Source: Corallococcus macrosporus DSM 14697
GTDB taxonomy: Bacteria > Myxococcota > Myxococcia > Myxococcales > Myxococcaceae
Assembly: GCF_002305895.1 (NCBI RefSeq)
Contig: NZ_CP022203.1
Span: 6,296,001-6,360,000, forward strand
Length of the DNA: 64,000 nt
Direction of reading: 5' to 3'
A program made the position numbers and the translations under genes. The stretch's first letter is position 1. Each line of letters opens with the position of its first letter. Under the pieces are notes generated by a model. It saw only the letters and a list, made by a program, of their open reading frames with translations. It was not told the DNA's origin and made no database searches. Shown here one piece after another: positions 43,326 to 52,224 of this stretch.

Positions 43326-45170
43326 GTGTCCGCCACCGCCGAGCCCCCATCCCCGCATCGTACGTACACCGAGCGCCGCGCCGCCGCGCAGGCGGACCTG
43401 ACCGCGCTGGACCGCGTGAGCGCCCGCTACGCCAATTTACGAACACTCGCCTTCCTGGCCGCGGCCGGCGTCGCGGGCTTCGTGCTGGCGGGGCGTCTGC
43501 CCAAGGTGTGGTGGTGGGCCAGCGCCGCCGCGGTGGTGCTCTACGGCGTGCTCGCGGTGCTCCACCACCAGGTCTTCCGCCGCGAGGCCCGGGCGAAGCT
43601 GTACGTCACGCTCAACGAGCGCGGCCTGGCGCGGCTGGGCCCTGGCTGGCACGACTTCACCGAGCGCGGTGAGCGCTTCCTGTCCCCCAGTCACCTGTAC
43701 ACCCCGGACCTGGATGTCTTCGGCCAGGGCAGCCTCTTCCAGCTCCTCAACGAGACGGCCACCCGCGCCGGTGAAGAACGGCTGGCGGCGTGGCTCTCCG
43801 CCCCCGCGTCCGCCCAGGAGGTCGAAGCCAGACAAGGCGCCGCGCGCGAGCTGGCGCAGAACATCGGCTTCCGTCAGGACCTCTGCGTGGACGCGCGGGA
43901 CGCCTCGCGCGAGAAGGCGGACCCGGCGCAGTTCATCCAGTGGGCGGAGCTGGGCCCGCAGCTCGACGCCATCCGCTGGGCCCGGCCGGTGGCGGTGGTG
44001 CTGCCGCTGGTGACGCTGACGCTCTACGTCCTGGGCAAGCTCGAGCTCGTCCCGGCGTCCACCTTCTGGCTGGGCCTGGCCGCGCAGCTCGCCGTGGCCG
44101 TCCTCACCCGGCGCCCGCTGAAGGCGATGGATGAAGGCGTGGAGGCGGGTGAGCGCGGCTTCGTGCGCTACGCCCCCCTCTTCGAGCGCGTGGAGGCCCA
44201 GCGCTTCGAGCACCCGCGCCTCAAGTCGCTCCAGTCCGGCCTCCAGCAGCCCGGCCAGCCGCCGGTGTCCGCGCACTTCAAGCGCTTCAGCCGGCTGTTC
44301 TCCTTCATCGAGTTCAAGCGCCACCAGTTCCACCCGCTGGTTCACTGGCTCACGCTCTGGGACATCCACGCGCACTTCGCGCTGGAGCGCTGGCGCGCGG
44401 CCCACGGCAAGCAGCTTCGCCAGTGGTTCGAGGCCCTGGCCGAGCTGGAGGCCCTGTCCTGCGTCGCCGGGCTCGCGCATGACCGGCCGGACTTCGCGTG
44501 GCCCGCCATGGCCACCACCGGCCCGTGTGTGGAGGCCACGGCGCTGGGCCACCCGCTGCTGGACGCGCCGGTGCCCAACGACGTGTCCCTGCCCGGCCCC
44601 CGGCACGCGCTGCTCATCACCGGCTCCAACATGAGCGGCAAGACGACGCTGATGCGCGCGGTGGGCGCCAACGTGGTGCTGGCGCTGGCCGGCGCGCCGG
44701 TGAACGCGAGGTCCTTCCGCCTGTCCCCGCTCCAGACGCTCACCAGCATGCGGGTGAAGGACTCGCTGGAGCGCGGCGTCTCCTACTTCTACGCGGAGGT
44801 GCAGCGCATCAAGGCGGTGCTGGACGCGGCGCAGGCGGCGCGCGGCCAGGCGCTCTTCCTCCTGGACGAAATCCTCCTGGGGACGAACACCCGCGAGCGG
44901 CAGATTGCCTCGCGTGAAGTCCTCCGGCTGCTGCTGGGCACCGGCGCCATCGGCGCGGTGACGACGCACGACTTGTCCCTGGCGGTGCTCGCGGACGAGC
45001 CCGGGGCGCACGTGGTCAACGTCCACTTCCGGGACCACCTGGAGGCCGGGAAGATGGTGTTCGACTACCGGCTGCGCCAGGGCGTGGTGGACACCACCAA
45101 CGCGCTGCGCGTGCTGCGCCTGGCCGGCGTGCCGGTGGACGACCCGGACGCGTCCGACGCCGCGCGCTGA
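43326..45170 (+). CDS. Membrane-anchored MutS-related ATPase
   Basis: This protein of about 614 residues has the MutS-type ATPase at its C terminus: Walker A ITGSNMSGKTTLMRAVGANV, Walker B ALFLLDEILLGTNTRERQ and the VTTHDLSLA switch. Two N-terminal helices (about 35-75) and another pair near 215-250 suggest it is held in the membrane. There is no mismatch-recognition domain, so it is not a classical MutS. The function of this group is unknown. The start is uncertain: the frame is open from 43236, and GTGs at 43317 and 43326 are alternatives. Confidence 0.78.
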   Translation: MSATAEPPSPHRTYTERRAAAQADLTALDRVSARYANLRTLAFLAAAGVAGFVLAGRLPKVWWWASAAAVVLYGVLAVLHHQVFRREARAKLYVTLNERGLARLGPGWHDFTERGERFLSPSHLYTPDLDVFGQGSLFQLLNETATRAGEERLAAWLSAPASAQEVEARQGAARELAQNIGFRQDLCVDARDASREKADPAQFIQWAELGPQLDAIRWARPVAVVLPLVTLTLYVLGKLELVPASTFWLGLAAQLAVAVLTRRPLKAMDEGVEAGERGFVRYAPLFERVEAQRFEHPRLKSLQSGLQQPGQPPVSAHFKRFSRLFSFIEFKRHQFHPLVHWLTLWDIHAHFALERWRAAHGKQLRQWFEALAELEALSCVAGLAHDRPDFAWPAMATTGPCVEATALGHPLLDAPVPNDVSLPGPRHALLITGSNMSGKTTLMRAVGANVVLALAGAPVNARSFRLSPLQTLTSMRVKDSLERGVSYFYAEVQRIKAVLDAAQAARGQALFLLDEILLGTNTRERQIASREVLRLLLGTGAIGAVTTHDLSLAVLADEPGAHVVNVHFRDHLEAGKMVFDYRLRQGVVDTTNALRVLRLAGVPVDDPDASDAAR

Positions 45171-45198
45171 GCCCCAGGCCGTGGGCGCACCAACGACA

Positions 45199-45226
45199 CG
45201 GGCCCCGGGGTTTCCCCCAGGGCCCG
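45199..45226. terminator. Hairpin between convergent mutS-like and thiolase genes
   Basis: Outer arms CGGGCCC and GGGCCCG enclose an inner GGGG-TTT-CCCC pair, giving a strong two-part stem, followed on the plus strand by CGTTTG. It sits 29 bp past the mutS-like stop and 33 bp past the thiolase stop, so it may serve both. Confidence 0.55.
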
Positions 45227-45259
45227 CGTTTGAATCAGGAACGCACGCCGGGGCGGTGA

Positions 45260-46432
45260 CTACTTCGCCGCCTCGATGAGGGCCGCGAAGCCCATGCCGC
45301 CGCCGATGCACATGGAGACGACACCGTAGCGGCCGTTGCGGCGCTTCAGCTCGCGCAGGATGGTGGCCACCATGCGCGCGCCGGAGACGCCCAGCGGGTG
45401 CCCCAGGGCGATGGCGCCGCCGTTGGGGTTCACCTTGTCCAGCGGGATGCCCAGCTCGCGCACGCAGTGCAGGGCCTGCGCCGCGAAGGCCTCGTTCAGC
45501 TCGAAGACGTCGATGTCCTCGACCTTGAGCTTGTTCTTCTCCAGCAGCTTGCGGACCGCGGGGACCGGGCCAATGCCCATGACCTCCGGCGGCACGCCCG
45601 CCACCGCGGCGTCGATGAAGTAGCCCAGCGGCTTGACGCCCAGCTCCTTCGCCTTGGCCTCGCTCATCACCACCGCGGCGGCGGCGCCGTCCGTCAGCGG
45701 GGACGCGTTGCCGGCCGTCACCACGCCCTTGGGGTTGAAGGCCGGGCGCAGCTTGGCCAGGCCCTCCACCGTCGTCTCCGGACGGAGGATGGTGTCCACG
45801 GACACGGTGACGTTCTGCGCCACGCCGTCATCGTCGTAGTACGTCGTGGTGACGGGGACGATCTCCTCCTTGAACTTGCCCTGCTCGCGCGCGGTGGCGG
45901 CGCGGCGCTGGCTCTCCGCGGCGAACTTGTCCGCGTCCTCGCGCGACACGCTGTAGCGCGTGGCGATGTTCTCCGCGGTGGCGCCCATGGAGGTGTAGAC
46001 CTCCGGCAGGCGCTCCATCACCTCGGGGTTGGCGCTCGCCTTGTTGCCGCCCATGGGGACCATCGTCATGGACTCGGTGCCACCACCGATGCCCACGTCG
46101 TACATCCCCGCCTGGATGGCCTGGGCCACCTGGGCGATGGACTGCGAACCGGAGGAACAGAACCGGTTGATGGTCATCGCGGGCACCGTGACGGGCAGGC
46201 CCGCCAGCAGCGTGGCCACGCGGGCCACGTTCATGCCCTGCTCGGCCTCCGGCATGGCACAGCCCAGGACGACGTCACCGATGTCCTCCGGCTTCAGGCC
46301 GGGGACCTGGGCGACGGCCTCCTTGATGGCGACGGCGGCCAGGGTATCCGGCCGGGTGTCCTTGAACTCTCCCTTGTGGGCGCGGGTGAAGGGCGTGCGG
46401 ACCGCGCTGGCAATCACGACTCGACCAGCCAT
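45260..46432 (-). CDS. Acetyl-CoA C-acyltransferase (thiolase)
   Basis: This 390-residue thiolase cleaves 3-ketoacyl-CoA in the last step of beta-oxidation. The nucleophile Cys is in INRFCSSGSQS, the active-site His in GGAIALGHPLGVSGARM, and the second Cys in SMCIGGGMGFA. The length is typical of FadA-type enzymes. The ATG at 46432 follows GGAGAC. It lies 79 bp downstream of the multifunctional FadN-like gene, and the two form a beta-oxidation operon. Confidence 0.95.
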   Translation of the reverse strand: MAGRVVIASAVRTPFTRAHKGEFKDTRPDTLAAVAIKEAVAQVPGLKPEDIGDVVLGCAMPEAEQGMNVARVATLLAGLPVTVPAMTINRFCSSGSQSIAQVAQAIQAGMYDVGIGGGTESMTMVPMGGNKASANPEVMERLPEVYTSMGATAENIATRYSVSREDADKFAAESQRRAATAREQGKFKEEIVPVTTTYYDDDGVAQNVTVSVDTILRPETTVEGLAKLRPAFNPKGVVTAGNASPLTDGAAAAVVMSEAKAKELGVKPLGYFIDAAVAGVPPEVMGIGPVPAVRKLLEKNKLKVEDIDVFELNEAFAAQALHCVRELGIPLDKVNPNGGAIALGHPLGVSGARMVATILRELKRRNGRYGVVSMCIGGGMGFAALIEAAK

Positions 46433-46511
46433 TGTGATGTCTCCTCGCCCGGGGAGCACCCGGGCATTCAGCGAATCTCAGTTTCAGTAGCCTATGGATA
46501 CTGGCCGGCCG

Positions 46512-48890
46512 TCAGTTCCGCAGCGGCTTGCCCTTCTCAATCATGTGCTGCAGGCGGTCCTGGGTCTTCTCCTCGCCGCACAGGCTCAGGAAGGCCTCCG
46601 CCTCCAGCTCCAGCAGCCGCTCTTCCGTCACGAGCACCGACGGGCTGGTGTTGCCACCCGTGAGCACGGTCGCCAGCTTCTGGGCGATCTTCCGGTCGTG
46701 CGCGCTCACCTGGCCGTTGAGCTCCATGTCGTAGAGCATCATGTCGATGGTGGCCGCGCCGTTGACACCCGGCAGGCGGAAGCGCGAGGGCCGGGGCGCC
46801 TTGAAGCCGGCGTCCGCCATGCCCAGCACGCGGGCCTTCGCGTCGGAGAGCAGGAAGTCCCGGTTGGCGCTGATGCCGTCCGCCTGCGACAGGAAGCCAA
46901 TCTCCCGGGCCTCCTCGGCGCTGGTGGCGACCTTCGCCATGCCGATGGCGAGGAAGATCTTCTTCAGGAACGGGAAGAAGTCGAAGTCCTTGTCCGTGCC
47001 GAAGGGGCCGTACACGTTGCGGAGGAGCTGCATGTTGCCGCCGCCGCCCGGGATGAGGCCCACGCCCACCTCCACCAGGCCCATGTACAGCTCGGCGCTG
47101 GCCTGGATGGCGTTGCCGCCCATCGTCACCTCGGCGCCGCCGCCGAGCGTGAGGTTGAAGGGCGCCGTCACCACCGGCACCGGGCTGTAGCGCATGCGCT
47201 GATTCACCGCCTGGAAGCCCGTCACCAGCTTGCGGATGGAGTCGAACTCGCCGCTCTTGGCCGCCCACAGCAGCGCCACGATGTTCGCGCCCGCGGAGAA
47301 GTTGGAGCCGTCGTTCCCGATGACGAGGCCCTTGTGGTTCTTCTCCGTCTCGTCCAGCGCGGTGTTCATCATCTCGATGATCTGGTCATCGATGGAGTTC
47401 ATCTTGGTGTGGAACTCCAGCAGCGTCGCGCCGTCGCCCATGTCCCACAGCGTGGCGCCGTCGTTGCCGGCGATCTTCTTGTTGCCGCGCTTGAGGTACT
47501 CCACGCGCTGCGTGCGGGCGTTCTCCGGCACCACCTTCACGGACCTGGACGGGATGTCCCAGTACGTGTCCTTGCCGTCCGCCACGCCGTAGAAGGACTC
47601 GCGGCCGGCGGCCAGCATCTCCTCCACCCACGCGGCCGGCTTCAGGCCCAGGGCCTTCATCCGCTCCACGCCCTTCTTCACGCCGTAGGCGTCCCAGACC
47701 TCGAAGGGACCCAGGTCCCACCCGAAGCCCCAGCGCACGCCGCGGTCCACGTTGACCACGTCGTCGGCGATCTCCGGGATGCGGCGGCTGGTGTAGGCCA
47801 GCACGTCCAGCGTGACGCCCTCGGCGAACTTGCCCGCCTTGTCCTCGGCGTTCATCACCGAGGCCACGCGCTCACGCACGTTCTCGATGTCCCGCGCCGC
47901 GCCCAGCGACTCGTAGCGGACCTTGGCCTGCGGCCGGTACTCCAGCGACTTCAGGTCGAGCGCGAGGATCTCCTTGCCCTGCTTCTTGTAGAAGCCGCCG
48001 CCGCTCTTGTCGCCCAGCATGTTCTTCTCCACCATCTTCTGGAGGAACGCCGGGCTGGCGAACACGTCACGCTCTTCGTCGTGCGTCAGCGTGTCGTAGC
48101 AGTTCTTCGCCACGTGGGTGAACGTGTCCAGGCCCACGATGTCCGCGGTGCGGAAGACGGCGGACTTGGGACGGCCCATGGCCGGGCCGAAGATCTTGTC
48201 CACCTCTTCGATGGACAGCTCCGCCTTGTCCATGGACGCGATGGTCCGCATCATCCCGTACACGCCGATGCGGTTCGCGATGAAGTTGGTGGTGTCCTTG
48301 CCGTAGACGATGCCCTTGCCCAGCACCTCTTCGCCGAAGCGGTGCAGCGTCTTGAGCACCTCCGGGGACGTCTCCTTGCCGGCCACCAGCTCCAGGAGCT
48401 TCATGTAGCGGACCGGGTTGAAGAAGTGCGTGACGAGGAAGTTCTTCTTGAACTCCGCGCCGCGGCCCTCCGTCATCCCGACAATCGACATGCCGGAGGT
48501 GTTGGACGACACGATGGTGCCCGGGCGGACCAGCTTCTCCACCTTGGCGAAGAGGTCCTGCTTGATCTTCAGGTCCTCCTTCACCACCTCCACCACCCAG
48601 TCGCACTCGGCGACGCGCGCCAGGTCATCCTCGAAGTTGCCCACCTCGATGTTGGTGAGGACCTCACCAGAGACGATGGGGCTGGGCTTCTGCTTGCGCA
48701 GGTTGGCCAGCGCGCCCTGGGCGAACTTGTTGCGAAACGCCTTCGAGGAGGTGTCCTCGCCCGGCGCGGCCTTGGGCGGAACGATGTCCAGGAGGAGCGC
48801 GCGCACGCCCGAGTTGGCCAGGTGCGCGGCGATGCCGCTGCCCATTACTCCGGCGCCCAGCACAGCCACTTTGCGGATCCGCGTCGTCAT
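46512..48890 (-). CDS. 3-hydroxyacyl-CoA dehydrogenase / enoyl-CoA hydratase (FadN-like)
   Basis: This 792-residue bifunctional beta-oxidation enzyme has the NAD-dependent dehydrogenase first: AVLGAGVMGSGIAAHLANSG at the N terminus and FLVTHFFNPVRYMKLLELV near residue 150. The crotonase-type hydratase follows from about 440, with GSNFSAGANIVALL and GLIPGGGGNMQLLRNVYGPF. This order is that of B. subtilis FadN, the reverse of E. coli FadB. The ATG at 48890 is chosen because the nucleotide-binding strand starts a few residues later. A palindromic operator lies about 48 bp upstream. Confidence 0.93.
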   Translation of the reverse strand: MTTRIRKVAVLGAGVMGSGIAAHLANSGVRALLLDIVPPKAAPGEDTSSKAFRNKFAQGALANLRKQKPSPIVSGEVLTNIEVGNFEDDLARVAECDWVVEVVKEDLKIKQDLFAKVEKLVRPGTIVSSNTSGMSIVGMTEGRGAEFKKNFLVTHFFNPVRYMKLLELVAGKETSPEVLKTLHRFGEEVLGKGIVYGKDTTNFIANRIGVYGMMRTIASMDKAELSIEEVDKIFGPAMGRPKSAVFRTADIVGLDTFTHVAKNCYDTLTHDEERDVFASPAFLQKMVEKNMLGDKSGGGFYKKQGKEILALDLKSLEYRPQAKVRYESLGAARDIENVRERVASVMNAEDKAGKFAEGVTLDVLAYTSRRIPEIADDVVNVDRGVRWGFGWDLGPFEVWDAYGVKKGVERMKALGLKPAAWVEEMLAAGRESFYGVADGKDTYWDIPSRSVKVVPENARTQRVEYLKRGNKKIAGNDGATLWDMGDGATLLEFHTKMNSIDDQIIEMMNTALDETEKNHKGLVIGNDGSNFSAGANIVALLWAAKSGEFDSIRKLVTGFQAVNQRMRYSPVPVVTAPFNLTLGGGAEVTMGGNAIQASAELYMGLVEVGVGLIPGGGGNMQLLRNVYGPFGTDKDFDFFPFLKKIFLAIGMAKVATSAEEAREIGFLSQADGISANRDFLLSDAKARVLGMADAGFKAPRPSRFRLPGVNGAATIDMMLYDMELNGQVSAHDRKIAQKLATVLTGGNTSPSVLVTEERLLELEAEAFLSLCGEEKTQDRLQHMIEKGKPLRN

Positions 48891-48937
48891 GTGGAAAAGG
48901 CTCCCTGTTGGGAAGGAGGGGATTGCACAAATGTAGG

Positions 48938-48959
48938 CGATTGACCCGAAAGTCAATCG
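48938..48959. promoter_or_regulatory. 22-bp palindromic operator upstream of the beta-oxidation operon
   Basis: Arms CGATTGAC and GTCAATCG are perfect complements separated by 6 bp. The site lies between the divergent FadN-like and aminopeptidase genes. On the minus strand its TTGACT could be a -35 element with TACATT downstream, so a repressor bound here would block transcription. A TetR-type fatty-acid regulator is likely, but its gene is not in the window. Confidence 0.6.
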
Positions 48960-49017
48960 GATCGGACGGCCAGGGCGCTCGCCACCAGAGGACAGCCGGA
49001 CTAGAAACCGGCCCTCC

Positions 49018-50772
49018 ATGGCTCGCCTCGACCCGCACTCGTACAACGACAGCACGCAGCCTGAGACGGAAACCCTGGACTGGAGGGCCCGCGTCGATTT
49101 CAAGACGCAGCGGCTCCACGCGGAGGTGACCCACACCCTCAAGGAGGCCTCCGCGGGCCCCTTGGACCTGGATACCCGGGATTTGGAAATCCGTGACGTC
49201 GTGGACGCCGCGGGTCGTCCCTTGCCCTACATCCTCTCCCCTTCCGAGCCGATTCTGGGCAGCCGGCTGCGCATCGAGCTGCCGCCGGGCTTGAGGCAGT
49301 TCACGGTGCGCTACCGCACGGCGCCACACGCCAGCGCGCTCCAGTGGCTGACGCCCGCCCAGACGGCCGGGGGGCAGCACCCCTTCCTCTATAGCCAGTG
49401 CCAGGCCATCCACGCGCGGAGCGTGGTGCCGCTGCAGGACACGCCGCGCATCCGCATCCGCTACACGGCGGCGCTGCGGATTCCCAAGGCGCTCAAGGCG
49501 GTGATGGCGGCCAGCTTCCTGCGGCGCGAGGAGCTGGGCGTGGAGGCGGAGGAGCACTACGAGATGCCCCAGCCGGTGCCGCCCTACCTGCTCGCCTTCG
49601 CGGTGGGCAGCCTGGCGCCCAAGGAGCTGGGGCCGCGCTCGCGGGTGTGGGCGGAGCCGGAGCTGCTGGAGGACGCGGCGGCGGAGTTCTCCGGCGTGGA
49701 CGACATGCTGCGCGCCGCCGAGTCGCTCTTCGGGCCCTATGACTGGGAGCGCTTCGATCTGCTCACCATGCCGCCCTCCTTCCCCTACGGCGGCATGGAG
49801 AACCCGCGGCTGACGTTCCTCACGCCCACGCTCATCACCGGGGACAAGAGCCTGGTGAATGTGGTGGCGCACGAGCTGGCGCACTCGTGGACGGGCAACC
49901 TGGTGACGAACGCCTCGGCGGAGCACTTCTGGCTCAACGAGGGCTTCACCGTCTTCGCCGAGCGCCGCATCCTGGAGGCGCTGGAGGGCCCGGAGGTCTC
50001 CGCCCTGCACGGCGCGCTGGGCCGCCGCGCGCTGGACTCCGCGCTGCAGCACTTCCGCGCGCACCCGCAGCTCACGTCGCTGCGCACGCACCTGGCCGGC
50101 GTGGACCCGGACGAGGCCTTCTCCCAGATTCCCTACGAGAAGGGCTACCTGCTGCTGCGCGCCATGGAGGACGCGGCCGGGCGGCCCGCCTTCGACGAGT
50201 TCCTCCGCCGCTACCTGGCCACCTACCGCTTCCGCGCGCTCACCACCGAGGAGTTCGTCGCGTTCGCGGAGAAGGAGCTGCCCGGCGTGCTGACGAAGGT
50301 GGACGCGGAGGCGTACCTGCACCGGCCCGGCGTGCCTCCCGGGGCGCCGTCACCGCGCTCCCTGCGGCTGGAGGCCATGGACGCGCTGCGGGGCAAGGTG
50401 CCCACGCTGGAGCAGGCGAAGGATTGGACGCCGGCCGAGTGGCAGCTCTACCTGGAGTCACTGCCCAGGGAAGTCCCACGGGACGTCATCCAGCAGCTCG
50501 ACGCGCGCTTCAGCCTCACCCAGAGCCGCAACTCGGAGGTGCTGGTGGCGTGGCTGGTGGCGGCGCTGCGCGCGGACTGGGAGCCGGCCGTGTCCCGCAC
50601 CGAGGTGTTCCTGGGCGAGGTGGGCCGGATGAAGTACCTCAAGCCGCTGTACTCGGTGCTCTCCGCGTCGCACGCGCACCGGAGCCTGGCGCGCACGCTC
50701 TTCAAGAAGCACGGGGAGCGCTACCACCCCATCGCCCGGCAGGGCGTGGAGCTCATCCTCTCGCGCGCCTGA
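49018..50772 (+). CDS. M1-family zinc aminopeptidase
   Basis: This 584-residue metallopeptidase removes N-terminal residues from peptides. The exopeptidase motif is YGGMENPR near residue 258. The zinc site is VAHELAHSWTGNLV with LNEGFTVFAERR after 18 residues, giving HExxH-x18-E. The N-terminal beta domain (1-200) and a C-terminal helical domain (about 450-584) resemble leukotriene A4 hydrolase-type enzymes more than PepN, which is longer. There is no signal peptide, so it is cytosolic. Confidence 0.93.
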   Translation: MARLDPHSYNDSTQPETETLDWRARVDFKTQRLHAEVTHTLKEASAGPLDLDTRDLEIRDVVDAAGRPLPYILSPSEPILGSRLRIELPPGLRQFTVRYRTAPHASALQWLTPAQTAGGQHPFLYSQCQAIHARSVVPLQDTPRIRIRYTAALRIPKALKAVMAASFLRREELGVEAEEHYEMPQPVPPYLLAFAVGSLAPKELGPRSRVWAEPELLEDAAAEFSGVDDMLRAAESLFGPYDWERFDLLTMPPSFPYGGMENPRLTFLTPTLITGDKSLVNVVAHELAHSWTGNLVTNASAEHFWLNEGFTVFAERRILEALEGPEVSALHGALGRRALDSALQHFRAHPQLTSLRTHLAGVDPDEAFSQIPYEKGYLLLRAMEDAAGRPAFDEFLRRYLATYRFRALTTEEFVAFAEKELPGVLTKVDAEAYLHRPGVPPGAPSPRSLRLEAMDALRGKVPTLEQAKDWTPAEWQLYLESLPREVPRDVIQQLDARFSLTQSRNSEVLVAWLVAALRADWEPAVSRTEVFLGEVGRMKYLKPLYSVLSASHAHRSLARTLFKKHGERYHPIARQGVELILSRA

Positions 50773-50791
50773 GGCACGGGCGCGCGGGGGA

Positions 50792-51676
50792 CTACCTCGA
50801 CGCCGCCGCGCTCAGGCGCTTCTCCGCCAGGGCGAGGTACTGCTCGTCCAGGTCGATGCCCACGTAGCGGTGGCCCAGCTTGAGGGCCGCCACGCCCGTG
50901 GTGCCGCTGCCGTTGAAGGGGTCCAGCACCAGCGCGTCCGGAGGGCAGCTCGCCTCCAGGATGCGCTCCAGCAGCGCCACCGGCTTCTGCGTGGGGTGGC
51001 TGCCGAAGGCCTTCTCCTCGCCGCCGCGCGGGACGGTGAGCGTCCACATCCGGCCCTCGCCGTCCGCCGTCAGCTCCGCGTCACCGGAGGGCGGCAGCGC
51101 CCAGGCGTCGCGCATCTGCTTGCCGCCGTTCTCCGCCTTCATCCGCGCGTAGTTGAACGTGTGCTGCAGCTTGCCGCCGGACTTCGGCGAGGCCCAGATG
51201 AGCAGCTCCGTAGAGTGCGTGAAGTAGCGGCACGCCAGGTTGGGGCTCGCGTTGGGCTTGAACCAGGTGACGGTGTTGAGCAGCTTGTAGCCGAGCTTCT
51301 GCATCGCGAAGCCGGCGTTGAAGATGACGTGCTGCGTGCCGCTCACCCACAGCGTGCCGGTGGGCTTGAGCAGGCGCTGGCAGGCCGCGAGCCACTCGGT
51401 GGTGAACTTGTGGTCCTCCTCCACACCGCGCGACACGTCCCAGCCGCCCTTGGCCACCGAGACGCGCTTGCCGCCCTTGCAGGTGGTGCCGCCGTTGGAG
51501 AGGAAGTACGGCGGGTCGGCGAAGATCATGTCGAACGTCTGGGGCTCGAACTGCGACATCAGCTCCAGGCTGTCGCCGTGCAGCAGCGTATAGGCCTCCC
51601 CTTTCTTGTAGACGCTCTCGCTCAGCGAGCGGCGGACGACTTTCAGGGAAGGGGCTGCAGCAGCGTGCGCGGACAT
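50792..51676 (-). CDS. DNA adenine-N6 methyltransferase (DpnA-like, orphan)
   Basis: This 294-residue amino-methyltransferase has the catalytic motif IV (MIFADPPYFLSNGG) before the SAM motif I (DPFNGSGTTGVAALKLGHRY), the order of the beta class. GIDLDEQYLALAEKRL closes the SAM pocket. The residues after DPPY (FLSN...GGK) resemble DpnA/M2.DpnII-type enzymes, which modify GATC. No restriction enzyme gene is near, so it is an orphan that may serve regulation. The ATG follows GAGGCGAG. The target sequence is inferred weakly. Confidence 0.85.
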   Translation of the reverse strand: MSAHAAAAPSLKVVRRSLSESVYKKGEAYTLLHGDSLELMSQFEPQTFDMIFADPPYFLSNGGTTCKGGKRVSVAKGGWDVSRGVEEDHKFTTEWLAACQRLLKPTGTLWVSGTQHVIFNAGFAMQKLGYKLLNTVTWFKPNASPNLACRYFTHSTELLIWASPKSGGKLQHTFNYARMKAENGGKQMRDAWALPPSGDAELTADGEGRMWTLTVPRGGEEKAFGSHPTQKPVALLERILEASCPPDALVLDPFNGSGTTGVAALKLGHRYVGIDLDEQYLALAEKRLSAAASR

Positions 51677-51893
51677 CTCGCCTCCGTCGGACTCTTCGTC
51701 GTGGACGCGGCGGACTGTGCGGTCGCTTCGGTGCTACGTCTAATTTCTGGCCTGTAGCACCCTGAAACTTGACGGGTGATTCAGGCCGTAGAAGCACCGC
51801 GAGCAGGGCGGGAGGACCTCTGGAGGTCTCCGGCACCCTGCTCGTCGGGAACTGCCTGGACTGTACCGGGGCCCGTGAAGCGCCCCCGCGGCG

Positions 51894-52115
51894 CTACTCC
51901 TTCTTGGCGGACGTCGGCGACGCGCCGTACTTCTTGCGGAAGCGGTCGATGCGGCCGGCCGTGTCCACGAGCTTGTACTTGCCCGTGAAGAAGGGGTGGC
52001 ACTGCGAGCAGATTTCCACCGAGAACGAGCCGCGGGTGGACTTCGTCTCCACGACGTTGCCGCACATGCACGTCACGCGGGACGGCGGATAGACGGGATG
52101 GATTTCAGACTTCAT
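51894..52115 (-). CDS. rpmE: 50S ribosomal protein L31 (zinc-binding form)
   Basis: This 73-residue protein of the large ribosomal subunit has TCMCGN and [13 protein letters not shown], the four zinc cysteines of the C+ type. [11 protein letters not shown] near the C terminus is the usual rRNA-binding segment. A zinc-free paralogue may exist elsewhere in the genome. It stands alone, 218 bp from the methyltransferase gene. Confidence 0.97.
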   Translation of the reverse strand: MKSEIHPVYPPSRVTCMCGNVVETKSTRGSFSVEICSQCHPFFTGKYKLVDTAGRIDRFRKKYGASPTSAKKE

Positions 52116-52224
52116 GGCACGCTCCAGTATGCCTTGCCCCCACCCCCTGGGGTGGGAGGTCCGGCGCTGAGGGATGGTCGGCGCTTATAATGGCGCTTGG
52201 ACCGCTTCACAAGGCCAGCACGGC

